This document shows, one piece after another, positions 38,473 through 50,217 of a stretch of 64,000 nucleotides of DNA (within the stretch, counting starts at the first letter, position 1; each line of letters starts with the position of its first letter). The position numbers were made by a program, and so were the translations under genes. Location of the stretch: contig CM018035.1 in NCBI GenBank assembly GCA_008638375.1, forward strand, positions 30,165,307 to 30,229,306. Direction: 5' to 3'. Under the pieces are notes generated by a model. That model saw only the letters and a program-made list of their open reading frames with translations, was not told the DNA's origin and made no database searches. The DNA is from Nyssa sinensis (taxonomy: Eukaryota > Streptophyta > Magnoliopsida > Cornales > Nyssaceae).

Positions 38473-41400
38473 CTACTTAATAGAACAAATAGATAAAGAT
38501 TTTCTGAGATTTTCAAATCGAAGGCCATCTAAAGGTTTGGTAAGAATATCTGCCAGTTGGTGTTTTGTGGGAACATACTGCAAAGATATGACATGCTCTT
38601 CTACAAGTTCTCTAATAAAGTGATGCCTAATATCTATGTGCTTTGTCCTAGAGTGTCAAACAGGATTTTTGGAGATATTTATTACACTCAAGTTATCACA
38701 GTATATGTCACGCCCCGAATTCCCGACCGAACCCGGGGACGCGACTGAACGAAATAAAAGACGAAACAAAATAGACGAATAATTAAATAAATAGCAATTT
38801 AACTAATTTAGATACAAGCCTACATACATTCCTGTTTTAAAAAAATTTCGACAGAACCTCCTTTGTTTTTCGAGCCTTTTTTCCCCCTGATAATCACAAT
38901 ACATCAGATATATATACAAACAGTCACAATCCATCCTCACTCGGTGGCCACAACATCCATAGTTTAGTATATATCTATCAATTACTTTTAATACCTCATA
39001 TAATACATATTCAAATAAAATAAATATCATACATCCTTTACAAAAATGTCCCTAGGCCTCATGTTTACAAATTGTTCAAATAAGAACCAAAGTAAAATGG
39101 GCTCATGCCCTTACATCAAAAAACAATTGCCCCAAGGGCTAAATCTTCAACAAAAATCTATTTCCATCCATTTCCTTCTATGCCCAAGGGATTCTCAAAT
39201 AGCTGGTGCATCATCTGAAAATAGTGTCCCACGAATGGGTCAGCACAACCTCTGGTATAATATAGCACTAATTCTAGAAAAAAATTTAAGGGCATGACGT
39301 GTGCACGTGTACAGTTTAAAAGCTAAATCCCCCAATCCCCCAATGCTATGCAATGTTAAAATGCATGACGCACACATGCACTCCATGTCACCTATGTCCC
39401 ACTTCACGGTTCGCCCCCGTCAGCCCGTGGGTACTGATGTTGGCCAAATTTGGGTTTTTCACTGTAGGACCTACGCCCTCATAATGCAAAGCACCTCGTG
39501 CTCAACTCACGCCATGTTTTCAAGAAATTACCCCATGCCAAAATGCCATGTTTTCATCATCCAATTTCAATGTGGCAATGCATCAAGCATATGGTGTTCC
39601 CTTTCCAAATTGTTGAAATTTGTCCCCACAAAACACATAATTTAAAACTCCAAATTCTCATGCTCATAATACACATCAAGGCTAATTATATCAACACACA
39701 ATTAAGTCACAAATCTCACAATTTCACAATTCACAAGGAACACATGAATTCCATAAAGTATAAAGGCATCTATTCATCACATGGCTCATGTCACAAGGTG
39801 TGTCAACATGTACATAGGCTCACAATATAATAATACAACTCTATCAATGAATTAAACACCAATCAAGGCAACAAGTCACTCAAAAATATCCAAAAACACA
39901 TATATGCCTAAACTACCAACTCTAAACTTTTCAAAGGAGCTATCACCTAGGTGCTTTCTTAACCTTAATTATACACTTACAGCAGTTCAAACTTAATTAA
40001 AAACACAAGGGAACTTAAATCTATTTCTAGATTAGTACTACATCATACCTAAAATCAGTTTTTCTTAAACTGAGAAGGCTGTACTTTCTGGATGTCTAAA
40101 CTGTTCAGCGAGTCTATAGTACTCGTTGAGATGAACACTTTCTCAGAAGGAAGTTTGGCCAAATTCCCGCTTGAAATGTGTGTTCCGGCAGCTTGAAAAT
40201 GTAGAATTTTAGGGCTTTTCTCTCCCTCTCTCTATACGGACGAGATTTCTGAAATCTCTGAATGTATATGTGATAAGGATGGACTAGATGAGCTGTATTT
40301 ATAGTGGGGAATCAAAGGGGCAAGGGCAAATGACTATTTTGCCCTTAATGAGGCCGTAACCCCGTTACTCTACAGCTCATTCCTAAACGCTTCAAATTGA
40401 AATTATGATTTAACCAATGTTCATAAAATTATTTTAAATGAAAATTATTAGAAGGAAACATTTTCATTTGAGGTCGGCTTAGACTTGTTCCACCCGGGTC
40501 ACCCGAATACCCTTTGTGTCCAATTCCGGAAACCATTTCCGTTTCGGTTAATTTTCGTACAGCGGATACTTCACATTATTCTAAGCACTTTAATCTTCTA
40601 TGACACACTCTAAATATGTCTCTAAATAGGTCGTTCGGTGAAAACAGTGTAAAAATGTACTTTACCGACAAAAGTGATAAACTATGCATGCAAAGTGTTC
40701 TACCTCAAAACGAAAAATTTACCCTCATTTTTCGGATCTCTACAGTATACTATCATAGTGTCAATAACAACTCCATAGTCTTTCAACATCTGTCTCGTCC
40801 ACCATAATTGTGTAGAATGACTACCTACAACTATATATTCTACCTTAGCCGTGGAGAGAGAAATTGAATTTTAATTCTTATTATGCTAAGATACTAAACA
40901 ATTTCCCAAGTAAAAGCATCCACCGGAAGTGCTCTTCCGGTCATCAACATTTCTAGCCCAATCTGCATCTGAACATGCAACCAAAGTAGCATTGGTATCA
41001 ATGGCATACCAAACTCCATATTCTAGAGTTACACTTACATATCTAACTATTCGTTTGACAACAATCATGTGTGACTCTTTAGGTGTAGACTGAAAACATG
41101 CACAAACACCAACACTAAAGGCAATATCTGGTCTAATAGAAGTGAGATAAAGTAAATTACCTATCATACTCCTATATAGTGTGGGATCAACACCCTTGCC
41201 TATGGTGTCACAACTAAGCTTTGTACTAGTACTCATAAGAGTTCTAGCATGCTTAGCACTTTCCAAGCCAAATTGTTTCACTAACTCTTTGGCATATCTT
41301 GTTTAAGATATAAATATACCATCCCTCATCTACTTAACTTAGAGTCCTAAGAGGAAATTCAATTCACCAACCATACTCATTTCAAACCCTAATTTCGTCT

Positions 41401-44400
41401 CTCTTATAAACTTATGAGTATGTTTGGCACTTGTGGAACCAAAGACTATGTCATCAACATAGACTTGAGCAATCACAAAGTCCTTACCATCATTCCTAAC
41501 AAACATTGTCTTATCAACTCCTCCTCTTGAAAAACCTTTTTCAAGAAGACTAGAAGATAGCCTCTCATACTAAGCTCTAGGAGTTTGCTTCAACCCATAC
41601 AAGGCTTTCTTGAGTGAATAGACATAGCTAGGACTTTGTGGATCCTCAAACCCTTTGGGTTGTTCCACATAGACTTCCTCCTTAAGAAATCCATGAAAAA
41701 ACACTCTTAACATCTATTTGATAAAGCTTGAACTTCAAATGAAATGTCATAGCTAGAAGTAGTCTCACACTTTCTAGCCTAGCAACTAGAGCAAAAGTCT
41801 CATCAAAGTCTATACCCTCAACCTGAGTATAACCTTAACAACCAACCCAGCTTTGTTTCTTACTATGACACAATGTTCATGTAACTTATTAGTAAAAATC
41901 TACTTGGTGCCATTGACATTACAATCTCTAGGTCGTGGGACTAACTCTTAAATATCAAGCCTTTTAAATTGAAGCAACTCTTCTTGTATAGCAAGAATCC
42001 AATTATCATGTACGAGAGCTTTTTTCACATTCTTGGGTTTTATTTGAGAAGTTTCTTAATGAAAACTCAATTCACTCTCAATTTGAGCTCTAGTTTTGAC
42101 CCCGTTCTTAGGATTTCTTGTAATGTTAGAGGGATCATGAGCTCTTTCAACCCAAGTTGGAGTACTTTTGTCAATGGTAGATAAAGTACCCTCTTCATTC
42201 TTTAATCCATTATCCTTATTATTTTCAATGGGCTTATCAAGGATAATAGGATCGTCTAAATCTCCTAAAAGGTGTTTACTTTTTTGTTATCATCAATAAC
42301 AGCATTGATAGACTCCATAACAATAGAATTCCTAAGATTATAGACTTTAAAAGCTCTACTATTAGTGAAATAACCTAGGAATATACCATCGTCACTCATT
42401 TGATCAAATTTTCCCAAGTTTTCTTTATCTAGTAGAATATAGCAATGACTACCAAATACTTTAAAATACTTGAGGCTAGGTTTCTTGTCGGTCTATAACT
42501 CATGAGGAGTCTGAGTTGAACCTAATCTTAAATAAACCCTATTGATCGTGTGACAAGCTGTACTGACTGCTTCTACCCAAAATTTTCTAGGTACAGACTT
42601 GCCAAAGAGCATAGCTCTAGCCATCTCTTGAATGACTCTATTCTTTCTTTCAACTACCCCATTCTGTTAAGGTGTTTTCGGAGTTGAAAACTCATGTTTT
42701 ATGTCGATGTTATCACCATAATCAATCATAGGGGATTTTTTAAATTCAATACTATGATCACTTCTTACCCTTGTGATTGTGTAACCTTCTCATTTTGGAT
42801 TCGCTGAAAAATTCTAATGATGACATTATAAAAATCTGACTTTTCTCTAAGGAAATTTACAAAAGAGTATCTAGAGAAGTCAACTACCATAACTAGGATA
42901 TATCTCTTACCACCTAGACTTTCAATTCTTGTAGGACTTATTAAGTCCATATGAATTAGTTCTAATGGTCTTGAAGTGGCTAGAGAAGAAGACTTCTTAT
43001 GTGATACTCTAGTTTTCTTTGCTTTATGGAATGTATCACATACACTTGTAAGAGTCTTTCATAATTTTGGTAGTCTACAGACTAGGTCTTTATTTGACAA
43101 TATTTTTAAATATTTTAAATTTAAATGACCTAATATTTCATGCCATAAGTTGCATCTATCAACCATGGCACTATTAAACATGACAGAGGGATTTGAAATT
43201 ATACCATACCAATTGTCAATTATCCTAATCCCTTGCAGGATACACTTCCCATTTGTATAAAAAACTCTACACTCTTTTTTTGAGAAGTGGATTGCAAGAC
43301 TGTCATCACATAGCTAGTTTATGCTGATCCAATTTGCTTTATGACAATCAATATAAAGAACATTGTCCTATTTAGGAAACCCTTCTAAATGAATTGAGCC
43401 ATTTCCTAACATGTTGGACTTACTACCATTACCAAAGATAACAACTCTACCATTATAATTCTCTAGGTGAGAAAATAGGGACTTAACACTAGTCATGTGT
43501 CTAGAACACTCACTATCAAAGTACCATTGTGTGGTATTTTATGCACCCAATGTAGTGTGAATGAGAAAACAATTCAACATATCCTTTCTAAGCCAAACTT
43601 GCTTTAATTTCTTAGGTGGATTCTTGTTACCATTAGTTATAATTTTAGAGTTATTTTTATGATTAGAATCATTACCATTCTATAGAATTTTTGAGCTAAA
43701 CTTTGAGACTTCTGAACTAAGGTGTTCAATTGTTGCTTTATGAGTGACAATTCTGATTTTGGCATATATGGACTTTGGTGTTTTTTGTCTTTCCTAGCCT
43801 TTTTGCAATATTGAATTGTATGACCTTCAACCTCACAATAAGTGCAATACCAAGTTTTTAGTTGTAGTACAACTAGAGGTTTCAATGACATTTAACTAGT
43901 TTAAGTGGAGCCTTTTGAGGTGGATTGGTTACAGTGGGCTTTTTGGGATCATTAAATGTATCATAGCCCAGACCAACCTTGTTATTCTTGAAGGTGATAG
44001 TATTCATAATTTTCCTAATTTTTTAGAACTATCTTCAAGAGTAACTTTGACTTCCTTAGCTTTCTTAAGTTCGAGTTTGAGATTGTAACTTTACTTTGGA
44101 GATCACTCATTTCAGACTTGGTAGAGACGAGCTCCTTTTTTAGATTGTTAATTTCCAAAACTAATGAATTTCTCTCAAGCTCGATGAGCCTTGAGTTGGC
44201 TAATAAGTGTATCATTTTCTAAATTAGCATTCTTCTCTTTTTCAACCAGTTTTAATTTGGTTGCAAGCTTGAGATTTGTCTTCTTAAGTTTAAGTGATTT
44301 TTCATACAATTGGTCATAAATTGCATGTATTTCTTGATCAATTTAAAAATCACTCTTATTTTTTGAGAAATTTTCACCATCAAAATTTTGTTCACTCACA

Positions 44401-45535
44401 ACATGTGTGTGAACTTTTAGCAATATTTATGGTGACTATGAAGGCTAAGAACTGTTATTATTCTTCATCTTCTTCTTCATCATTACCTTCACATTCCTTT
44501 TCCTTATCATTATCATCATCAGTCAATGTTGATGTCATTGTCCTAGAATCACTAATCCCCTTACCTTTTTTTTTATTGGGACAATCAGTAACAATATGGC
44601 CATATTTATGACAATCATAACATTCTATTGGAGATTAATCAAATGATTGATCTGAGGACTTTCTCCTATCACTGCTAGAGGTGGATTTACCTCTTGAGTT
44701 ATTTGTGTTTGAAGTAAACTTTCTTGATAAGCTTGATTGGATAAATTATTTCTTCTAACTTTTAGGAACCTATTAATTCTTTTGACAAATAAGGCTAGCT
44801 CATCATCATTTAGAGATGCAGACTTAGTTTCTTAATCCTCTTTAGATTTTTCTTGGATAGATTTTAAGCCTATGCTTTTCTGTCTCTTATTTTGTTTACT
44901 ATTTAACTCATAGGTCTGGAGTGAACATAACAACTCATTTACTTTCATAGAGTCAACATCTTTGCTTTCCTCTATTGTAGTGACTTTTGGTTGAAACCTC
45001 TCAGGTAGAGATCTCAAAATTTTGTGTACAATTTTGTGCTCTTCAATTCTTTCACTAAGATTAAAGGAAGAATTAACAATATCACTTAGTTTGGCATAGA
45101 AATCATCAAATGACTTAGACTCTTCCATCCTAAATGTTTCAAACTTAGAGGTTAACATTTGAAGTTTGGACCTCTTTACTACAATCGTACCCTCATGGGT
45201 AGTCTGAAGAATATCTCAAGCTTCCTTAAAAGTCTCACATGTCAAATATGCCTAAACTCATTAGCACTAATGGCATTGAAAATCGCATTCAACCCTTTAG
45301 TATTATATCCATTCATTCTCAGTTCTAGTTCATTCCATTCACTTGAATTTTTAAGTTAGACAGTTTTTCAGTAGTTGTTGTTGTGACAGGAGCTATCCGG
45401 CCACTTACAAATAGTTAACCAAACACGTTCATCAATAGACCGAAGCAATGCTTTCATCCTTGCTTTCTAATATACATAATTAGTACCATCAAATAATAGA
45501 AGACAAGATATGGATCCTCTTTCATGATTATCCAT
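38473..45535 (-). pseudogene. SIRE-like Copia gag-pol polyprotein, broken
   Basis: Runs right to left in Copia order gag, protease, integrase, reverse transcriptase, RNase H, ending at TAG 38473-38475 after [16 protein letters not shown]. Start ATG is at 45535. Gag (to about 44580) has a UBN2-type domain (LPERFQPKVTTIEE) and a zinc knuckle CYDCHKYGHIVTDC (about 44605-44625). Protease is at about 43500, where the active-site DSG reads DSE. Integrase spans about 43000-42300 with MDLISP, SDHS and NGVVERKNR for D, D and E. Reverse transcriptase has QVYVDDIVFGS at about 41455-41470. RNase H (41281-40745, resuming 38705-38473) has CSDADWA, DDRKSTSGG, YCDN and [12 protein letters not shown]. The frame changes repeatedly and holds many stops, and a solo LTR (38706-40744) splits the RNase H. 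The motifs match the SIRE/Maximus lineage. Confidence 0.87.
38706..40744 (-). mobile_element. Antisense solo LTR, 2.04 kb, target duplication GTATA
   Basis: Plus-strand borders TGTCACGCCCCGAATTCCCG (38706) and TTCGGATCTCTACA (to 40744); GTATA at 38701-38705 and 40745-40749. On its own strand it starts TGTAGAGATCC and ends GGGGCGTGACA, so its right end is related to 32299-35381 and 53520-56540 although it is shorter. It cuts the Copia RNase H just before the conserved YCDN, and deleting it with one GTATA restores the reading frame. It contains a possible TATAAATA box on the minus strand ('tgtatttatagtgg' on plus, 40293). Confidence 0.93.
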
Positions 45536-45575
45536 CTAGATAAAAATTAGGATTAATTTAATGCCTAAGATTTTT

Positions 45576-45587
45576 GCTCTGATACCA
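45576..45587 (-). other. Copia primer binding site, tRNA-iMet
   Basis: Minus strand TGGTATCAGAGC, complementary to the 3' end of initiator methionine tRNA. It lies between the gag start (45535) and the LTR on the right, setting the orientation and the 5' end of the Copia element. Confidence 0.92.
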
Positions 45588-45590
45588 CTT

Positions 45591-47738
45591 TAAAAGATCC
45601 TATATGTATCTAGATAGGAGAACCTTGACCTAAAGGGGGGTGAATAGGTCAACTTGCTAATTAAAAATTTCTTAACCCAACTATGATTAAGATTGTCACT
45701 TTTAATCTAATGAAGCTTATGTTCTAGTGAATGCAACAATCAATTAGTGTGTATTATCAATTAAAGTAACAAAGCAATAATAATAAAATAAGAATGAACA
45801 CACCAATTTTTATTGACGAGAAAACCGCCACAAATCAACTGTATTTACTTTGGAAAACCCCGAGGCGTTGACCTAGATGCTGAATCCACTATAAGAGCTT
45901 TGGTGATTACTAATTACGCCCAAAGAATAACGCAATAGTCGTAGTGCAGCTTTGGGGTGTTGATTCCACAGGGAGACTAATTAAAAGAACAACAAAAGAA
46001 TAAAGAAACTATAGAAAATATTAAATGATTAATGAGAAAATAAAGAGTGATTTTAAATGCAAATTAAAATTAAACAAAGTGATTAACGGCAAAAGTACTC
46101 AAATTAACGAACAGTAGAGCATCGGGAATCCCTTGCACCTATCCGGCATTTTAATTATTCTTAATTCATTGATAACTCAATTGAGAATTTAATTCCAAAA
46201 ATCCCAATCGGAAGATATAGAATTATAAACCAAAGTTAAACCAAATATAACCTTTTGAAAAAATCATTTATCACTTTTAAATCACGCAAATTGTTATCCA
46301 CATTGAAAGAACCCAACAACGACAATATACCCAGGGAGAAATATTGCAGCAAAGAATTAAATCAATATAGATAATCAATTGATCCAAACATAATCAAAGA
46401 ACTAATCCATTCAATAGAAAAAGCATGACTGAATCTACAAACGGAATAAACTCTATGATTATTCAGAGAAGAAAACACCAACAATAAATTGAGAATGATA
46501 AAACAAAGAATTTTAATAAATGAAAATCAAGTACATGAATCAAAAATGAATTAAAAATACCGTCTAGTGTGCAAGCTTATCCCAAACCCTACTTGAGAAT
46601 TTAGTTATCCATACATATGATGGACAACATAAATCTTCAAGGAAAAGAAAACATCCAGTAGTCGGCGGCTATTTTTTTCTCTTTTCTCTTTTCCTCCGCT
46701 AGGCCCCCCTCTTTGATTCAGCATCGCACCTTTTAAAACCCAGCGCCTTACGCCCCTTCTCTTTCCGCGCCGCACCGCACGCCCCTTTCTTCTTCTTTTT
46801 TTCTTTTTCTTGCGCCCTGCTCCTTTTTCTTCCTTCAAGGCTTTGGTTGGACAGCTTGGAGTCTTTTGAAGCTCACGAACCTATCAGGTTGTCTGGCCCA
46901 AGACTTGTGTATGCGTCTTGGAGTATTATGCTGAATGAGTCAAGCTCAATTAAGTGCAATGCGGTTGCCATCAAAATAAATTCAAATATACAATCCGAAT
47001 AGTAAAGTTCCAAAAAATGTTAAGTGTGAAGCACAAGTACAAATTATCTCTCACCAACAAATAATGCAATATTTGAGATTTAAAATATTATAAAATAATG
47101 CTCAAACATATCTCACTATAAATAAAAATTAAATTAAATAATATAAATTATATCTCAACATTTCTATTCACATTTTAGCATTTTAATCTAATAATAGGGT
47201 ATTTAGAGTGCACTTTTGTGCACTTATCAATTATAGACGCGATCGACACAATGACTTAGTACCTCAAGCCTTGTTCTTGCTACTGAACATTCTTAAACTC
47301 GAATCCACAAGCGTTCTTCAAGTAAATCTCTGCTTCGAATCCATGAACAAAACACTTCAATCACAACTATGAATCTCCGTGCAACCTCAAAATCTAACAA
47401 TTTCACACAGTTTGAATTCCACAAAATTTTACAATGATGGTGAAGAAGAATCTATGGTAAGGTTCTTAAATCAATAGGCTATGGATGTGTATAATCATGA
47501 ATATGCCTTCCAAGACTTTTGGAATAAAGAAAAATTATAGTAGCTGCCAAATGTTTGTATATTTTCATGCAAAATCTCTTTATATATTAGGGTTAAAACA
47601 TAAGGAGTCCTTATGAAAATTGAACAGATTTTGTTAGTTTTCTCGAAGTTCGTTCGAACGAGCTTCTAAAATAAAGCTTGAAGGAACTCACTGTTGTGGT
47701 TATTCGAATGAACTAGCGAACAAGAACGAACAGTAACA
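45591..47738 (-). repeat. Copia 5' LTR with an internal insertion
   Basis: On the minus strand the end near the primer site reads CTATTCACCCCCCTTTAGGT, a common ending of SIRE-like Copia LTRs, and other typical phrases follow (GAGGTACTAAGTCATTGTG at about 47255). The far end is probably TGTTACTGTTCG at 47738, but without a second LTR copy it is provisional. About 1.3 kb in the middle (45915-47229) is of different character and seems inserted. No matching 3' LTR is found near 38473. Confidence 0.6.
45915..47229 (-). mobile_element. Unidentified insertion in the Copia LTR
   Basis: AT-rich, non-coding 1.3 kb separating two parts of the Copia LTR. The minus strand begins TGATAAGTGCACAAAAGTGC and at the other end has TGGAATCAACACCCCAAAGC, a phrase of the kind seen next to untranslated regions of non-autonomous plant LTR elements. 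A flanking TATA occurs on both sides but is too short and common to prove a target duplication. An open minus frame at 46838-46605 is arginine/lysine-rich low complexity and not credible as a gene. Confidence 0.35.
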
Positions 47739-47763
47739 AATGAGAAAATGTATTGTTGGCTAC

Positions 47764-49890
47764 TGTCATGACCCGAAATCCACCCTTTGCGGATCTCAAG
47801 TCGCGACCGCCGCCCTTCGGCCCGAGGGCCTCAGGACAAGGCTCGCATACGCAGCGGTATCGAATTGATGTGCTTCATGTGGTTGCGAAAGCGTGAAAAA
47901 CTTTTTTCTTTTCTTTTCTAATTTTGAAATTTGCACATCCGTCCGATACTGCCGCTATTCACAATGGTACACATGATCACACATTCAGAGCATAACTAAA
48001 AACTTAAATTAATATATGTTTAACTGTTCCACGGGACTTAATACACAATAGCGAAATACTTCCTAATATAAAATATTGCCAACTTCATAGTACATCCCCA
48101 AGAGAATTGCTAGTCCTGTGATTAGTTGCCTAACTCTTCTTCCAAAATAGATAGGCTTATCATCATCGCCATCAAGATCAAGCTGCCATCATTTACCTGA
48201 AAGGGGGGTCCGAATAAAAATTCGGGTAAGCTAATCTAAGCTTGTGAGTAATTCCTGCATTCGTCATGGGGTTTTCAACTAGTAGTGGTTTAGCACATAA
48301 GAGTTTATAAAATACTCACTACCAATTGCTCGTACCTTTTAGAACACAGAGTATATGAATTCTTAAAATAGATAGCTTTGAAACATTTAAAGTATTCAAG
48401 CTAAATACACATTTCTTCAAGTAGAGCATATGCAATTTAAAAGCATATAAACATGTATGATAAAATGGGGGTAAAAACCTACTTCCATTTCCAAAAACAT
48501 TTTTCATCTTTTCTCTTTAATTAGGTGGAATCTGTTTCGAACCAGACTCCTGTTTTACTGTCAATACTGACGATCATATTTGCTTGGGGGATTAGATCCT
48601 GCTACCAGGCATTTACTGTTGAATCCTGAAGGATTTCAACCATCATAGGGGGGTGCTTTAAACACCATTTATCTTACAAAACATTTATCACATGGCTACT
48701 TCAATAGATACTTTTCATGAGTATTGAAAACATGAAACATATGGCTTCTGCAATAGGACTTCAAATACTTGTAACAATCAAATTCAGAATATTTAAATAA
48801 ATTTGCATTTTAACCGGACATGCTAAATATTTCCAAGAATAGAATTGAATATAAAAACATTTAACCAGCATGTCATAACAGAATATTTTAAAAACAGGAA
48901 TTGTATAAAAACTGAATTTAATATTCAAATACTTCTCATAACTTGAACTTAAAACTTCATCAAATATATGGAGTTAAATCTCCATTTCAAAATACAGGGT
49001 TACTCACCTCGGTTCTTTTAGGGTTAGTGTTAAAAATGCGCTTTCCCACTTCCTCCGTAGTTCCTAAGAACAATTCATAAACAGTCTCATCAACTTCACA
49101 TTCACTGCAATATCTCCTATCGATGCTTCTTAACTTATGCTTAGATCGTATTTAATCCTAACCGATTTCAAAATTTTTTATGTATTTAATTCAACTCGTA
49201 CTTTTAACCTATGACACAATTTAATGTGTTAGGAATTTAATTTATTTTAATTTATACTCTTCTGGTAGCTCCATTAACTTTAATTTTAATTTAATTACTT
49301 GACATGTTAACGTATCGTGTCTTCTTGTACCTCATTTTCTCGTACTTGCCTTAGTTTAGTGCTTCGGCAATATTTTAATTTATAGTCATTTAACAGATGG
49401 TATTCATCAAATTTTATGCCTTCTTATTTTAGACACTTCTTTTGGGTGAATAGACTCTACCATTGAGTCCGGAACGTCGAAGAAAGTAAATTTAAACTTT
49501 CTCGGCTTTTAATTCGGCTTTGGTTATGTTAAGGGCAATTTGGTAATTTATACCTTAACGTGTCTAAATTTTTCGGAGTCCCGTCTTGTGAAACGGACCC
49601 CTACCATTACATTCAGAATGTTTAAAATAGTCAAAACCTACTATTTATTTATTTATTTAATTTGGACCTCGTTTGACTTAGTTATGGTGTAGGGGCATTT
49701 TGGTCATTTTTGACATTTTTACGGGTCTTAAATTTTTTGGGACCTCGTCTCATGTCATGGACCTCTCCATTGGACTCAGAAGGTCCAAGATAGTAGGAAT
49801 ACATATATAACTTATCTCGTTTGGACACCGGGCATTTCGGGTCTATTTAATTTAATTAATTAATTTTAATTAAATTAATTTTAATTAACA

Positions 49891-49924
<34 letters not shown>

Positions 49925-50217
49925 CGGTTGCATTTATGGACGGATGAAATGGGTGGCACGCTGGCCAGCATGTCACCTCCCTCCCAATAAACACTGCGTT
50001 CGAATCCTGTTAAGTGCAAAATGCACCTTTTTATTTTTATTTTTTGATTTTATTATATATATTATATATATATAATTTGCCCCATATGTGACACACGTGC
50101 ACGCGTGGCCGAGTGCTAAGAGAAGGATGTGCGGACGCGTGGGTCAGGGGTTCGAACCCCACCGACCGCAAATTTTTCTCATTTTCTTTCAAAACGTAAT
50201 AGTTTTACATATATATA
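47764..50217 (-). mobile_element. Antisense Gypsy LTR, truncated
   Basis: Left border TGTCATGACCCGAAATCC (the reverse of GGGTTTCGGGTCATGACA). Rightwards it has, in reverse, the standard LTR landmarks: an AAGCT/AGCTT inverted repeat (48228-48242), 'ggggggtgctttaaacacc' core (48651), repeated 'ggacc..tccgtct' blocks (49575-49790) and a TA run (49892-49922). Its own 5' terminus (expected as a plus-strand GGGTATTACA) is absent. The Tat element starts at about 50218 instead, and GCTAC (47759-47763) has no partner, so the remainder is probably displaced beyond the Tat element, outside the window. Confidence 0.72.
50095..50172 (+). other. Decayed tRNA-like sequence in LTR (antisense)
   Basis: GCGTGGCCGAGTGCTAAG resembles the box A and D arm of type II (Leu/Ser) tRNAs, and GGGGTTCGAACCCCACCGA is a good box B with a complementary T arm. 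The spacing fits a tRNA with a long variable region, but the acceptor stem does not close clearly and the anticodon is not evident. A second box-B-like GCGTTCGAATCCTG lies 90 bases upstream (about 50000). Confidence 0.55.

Noticed and set aside
46605..46838. Lys/Arg-rich 77-codon minus-strand frame
   Set aside because: Low-complexity pyrimidine-rich plus strand inside a non-coding insertion; no motif.
47764..50217. Complete LTR ending near TTTTACA at 50209
   Set aside because: The next five bases (TATAT) do not match GCTAC before 47764 and the normal GGGTATTACA end is missing.
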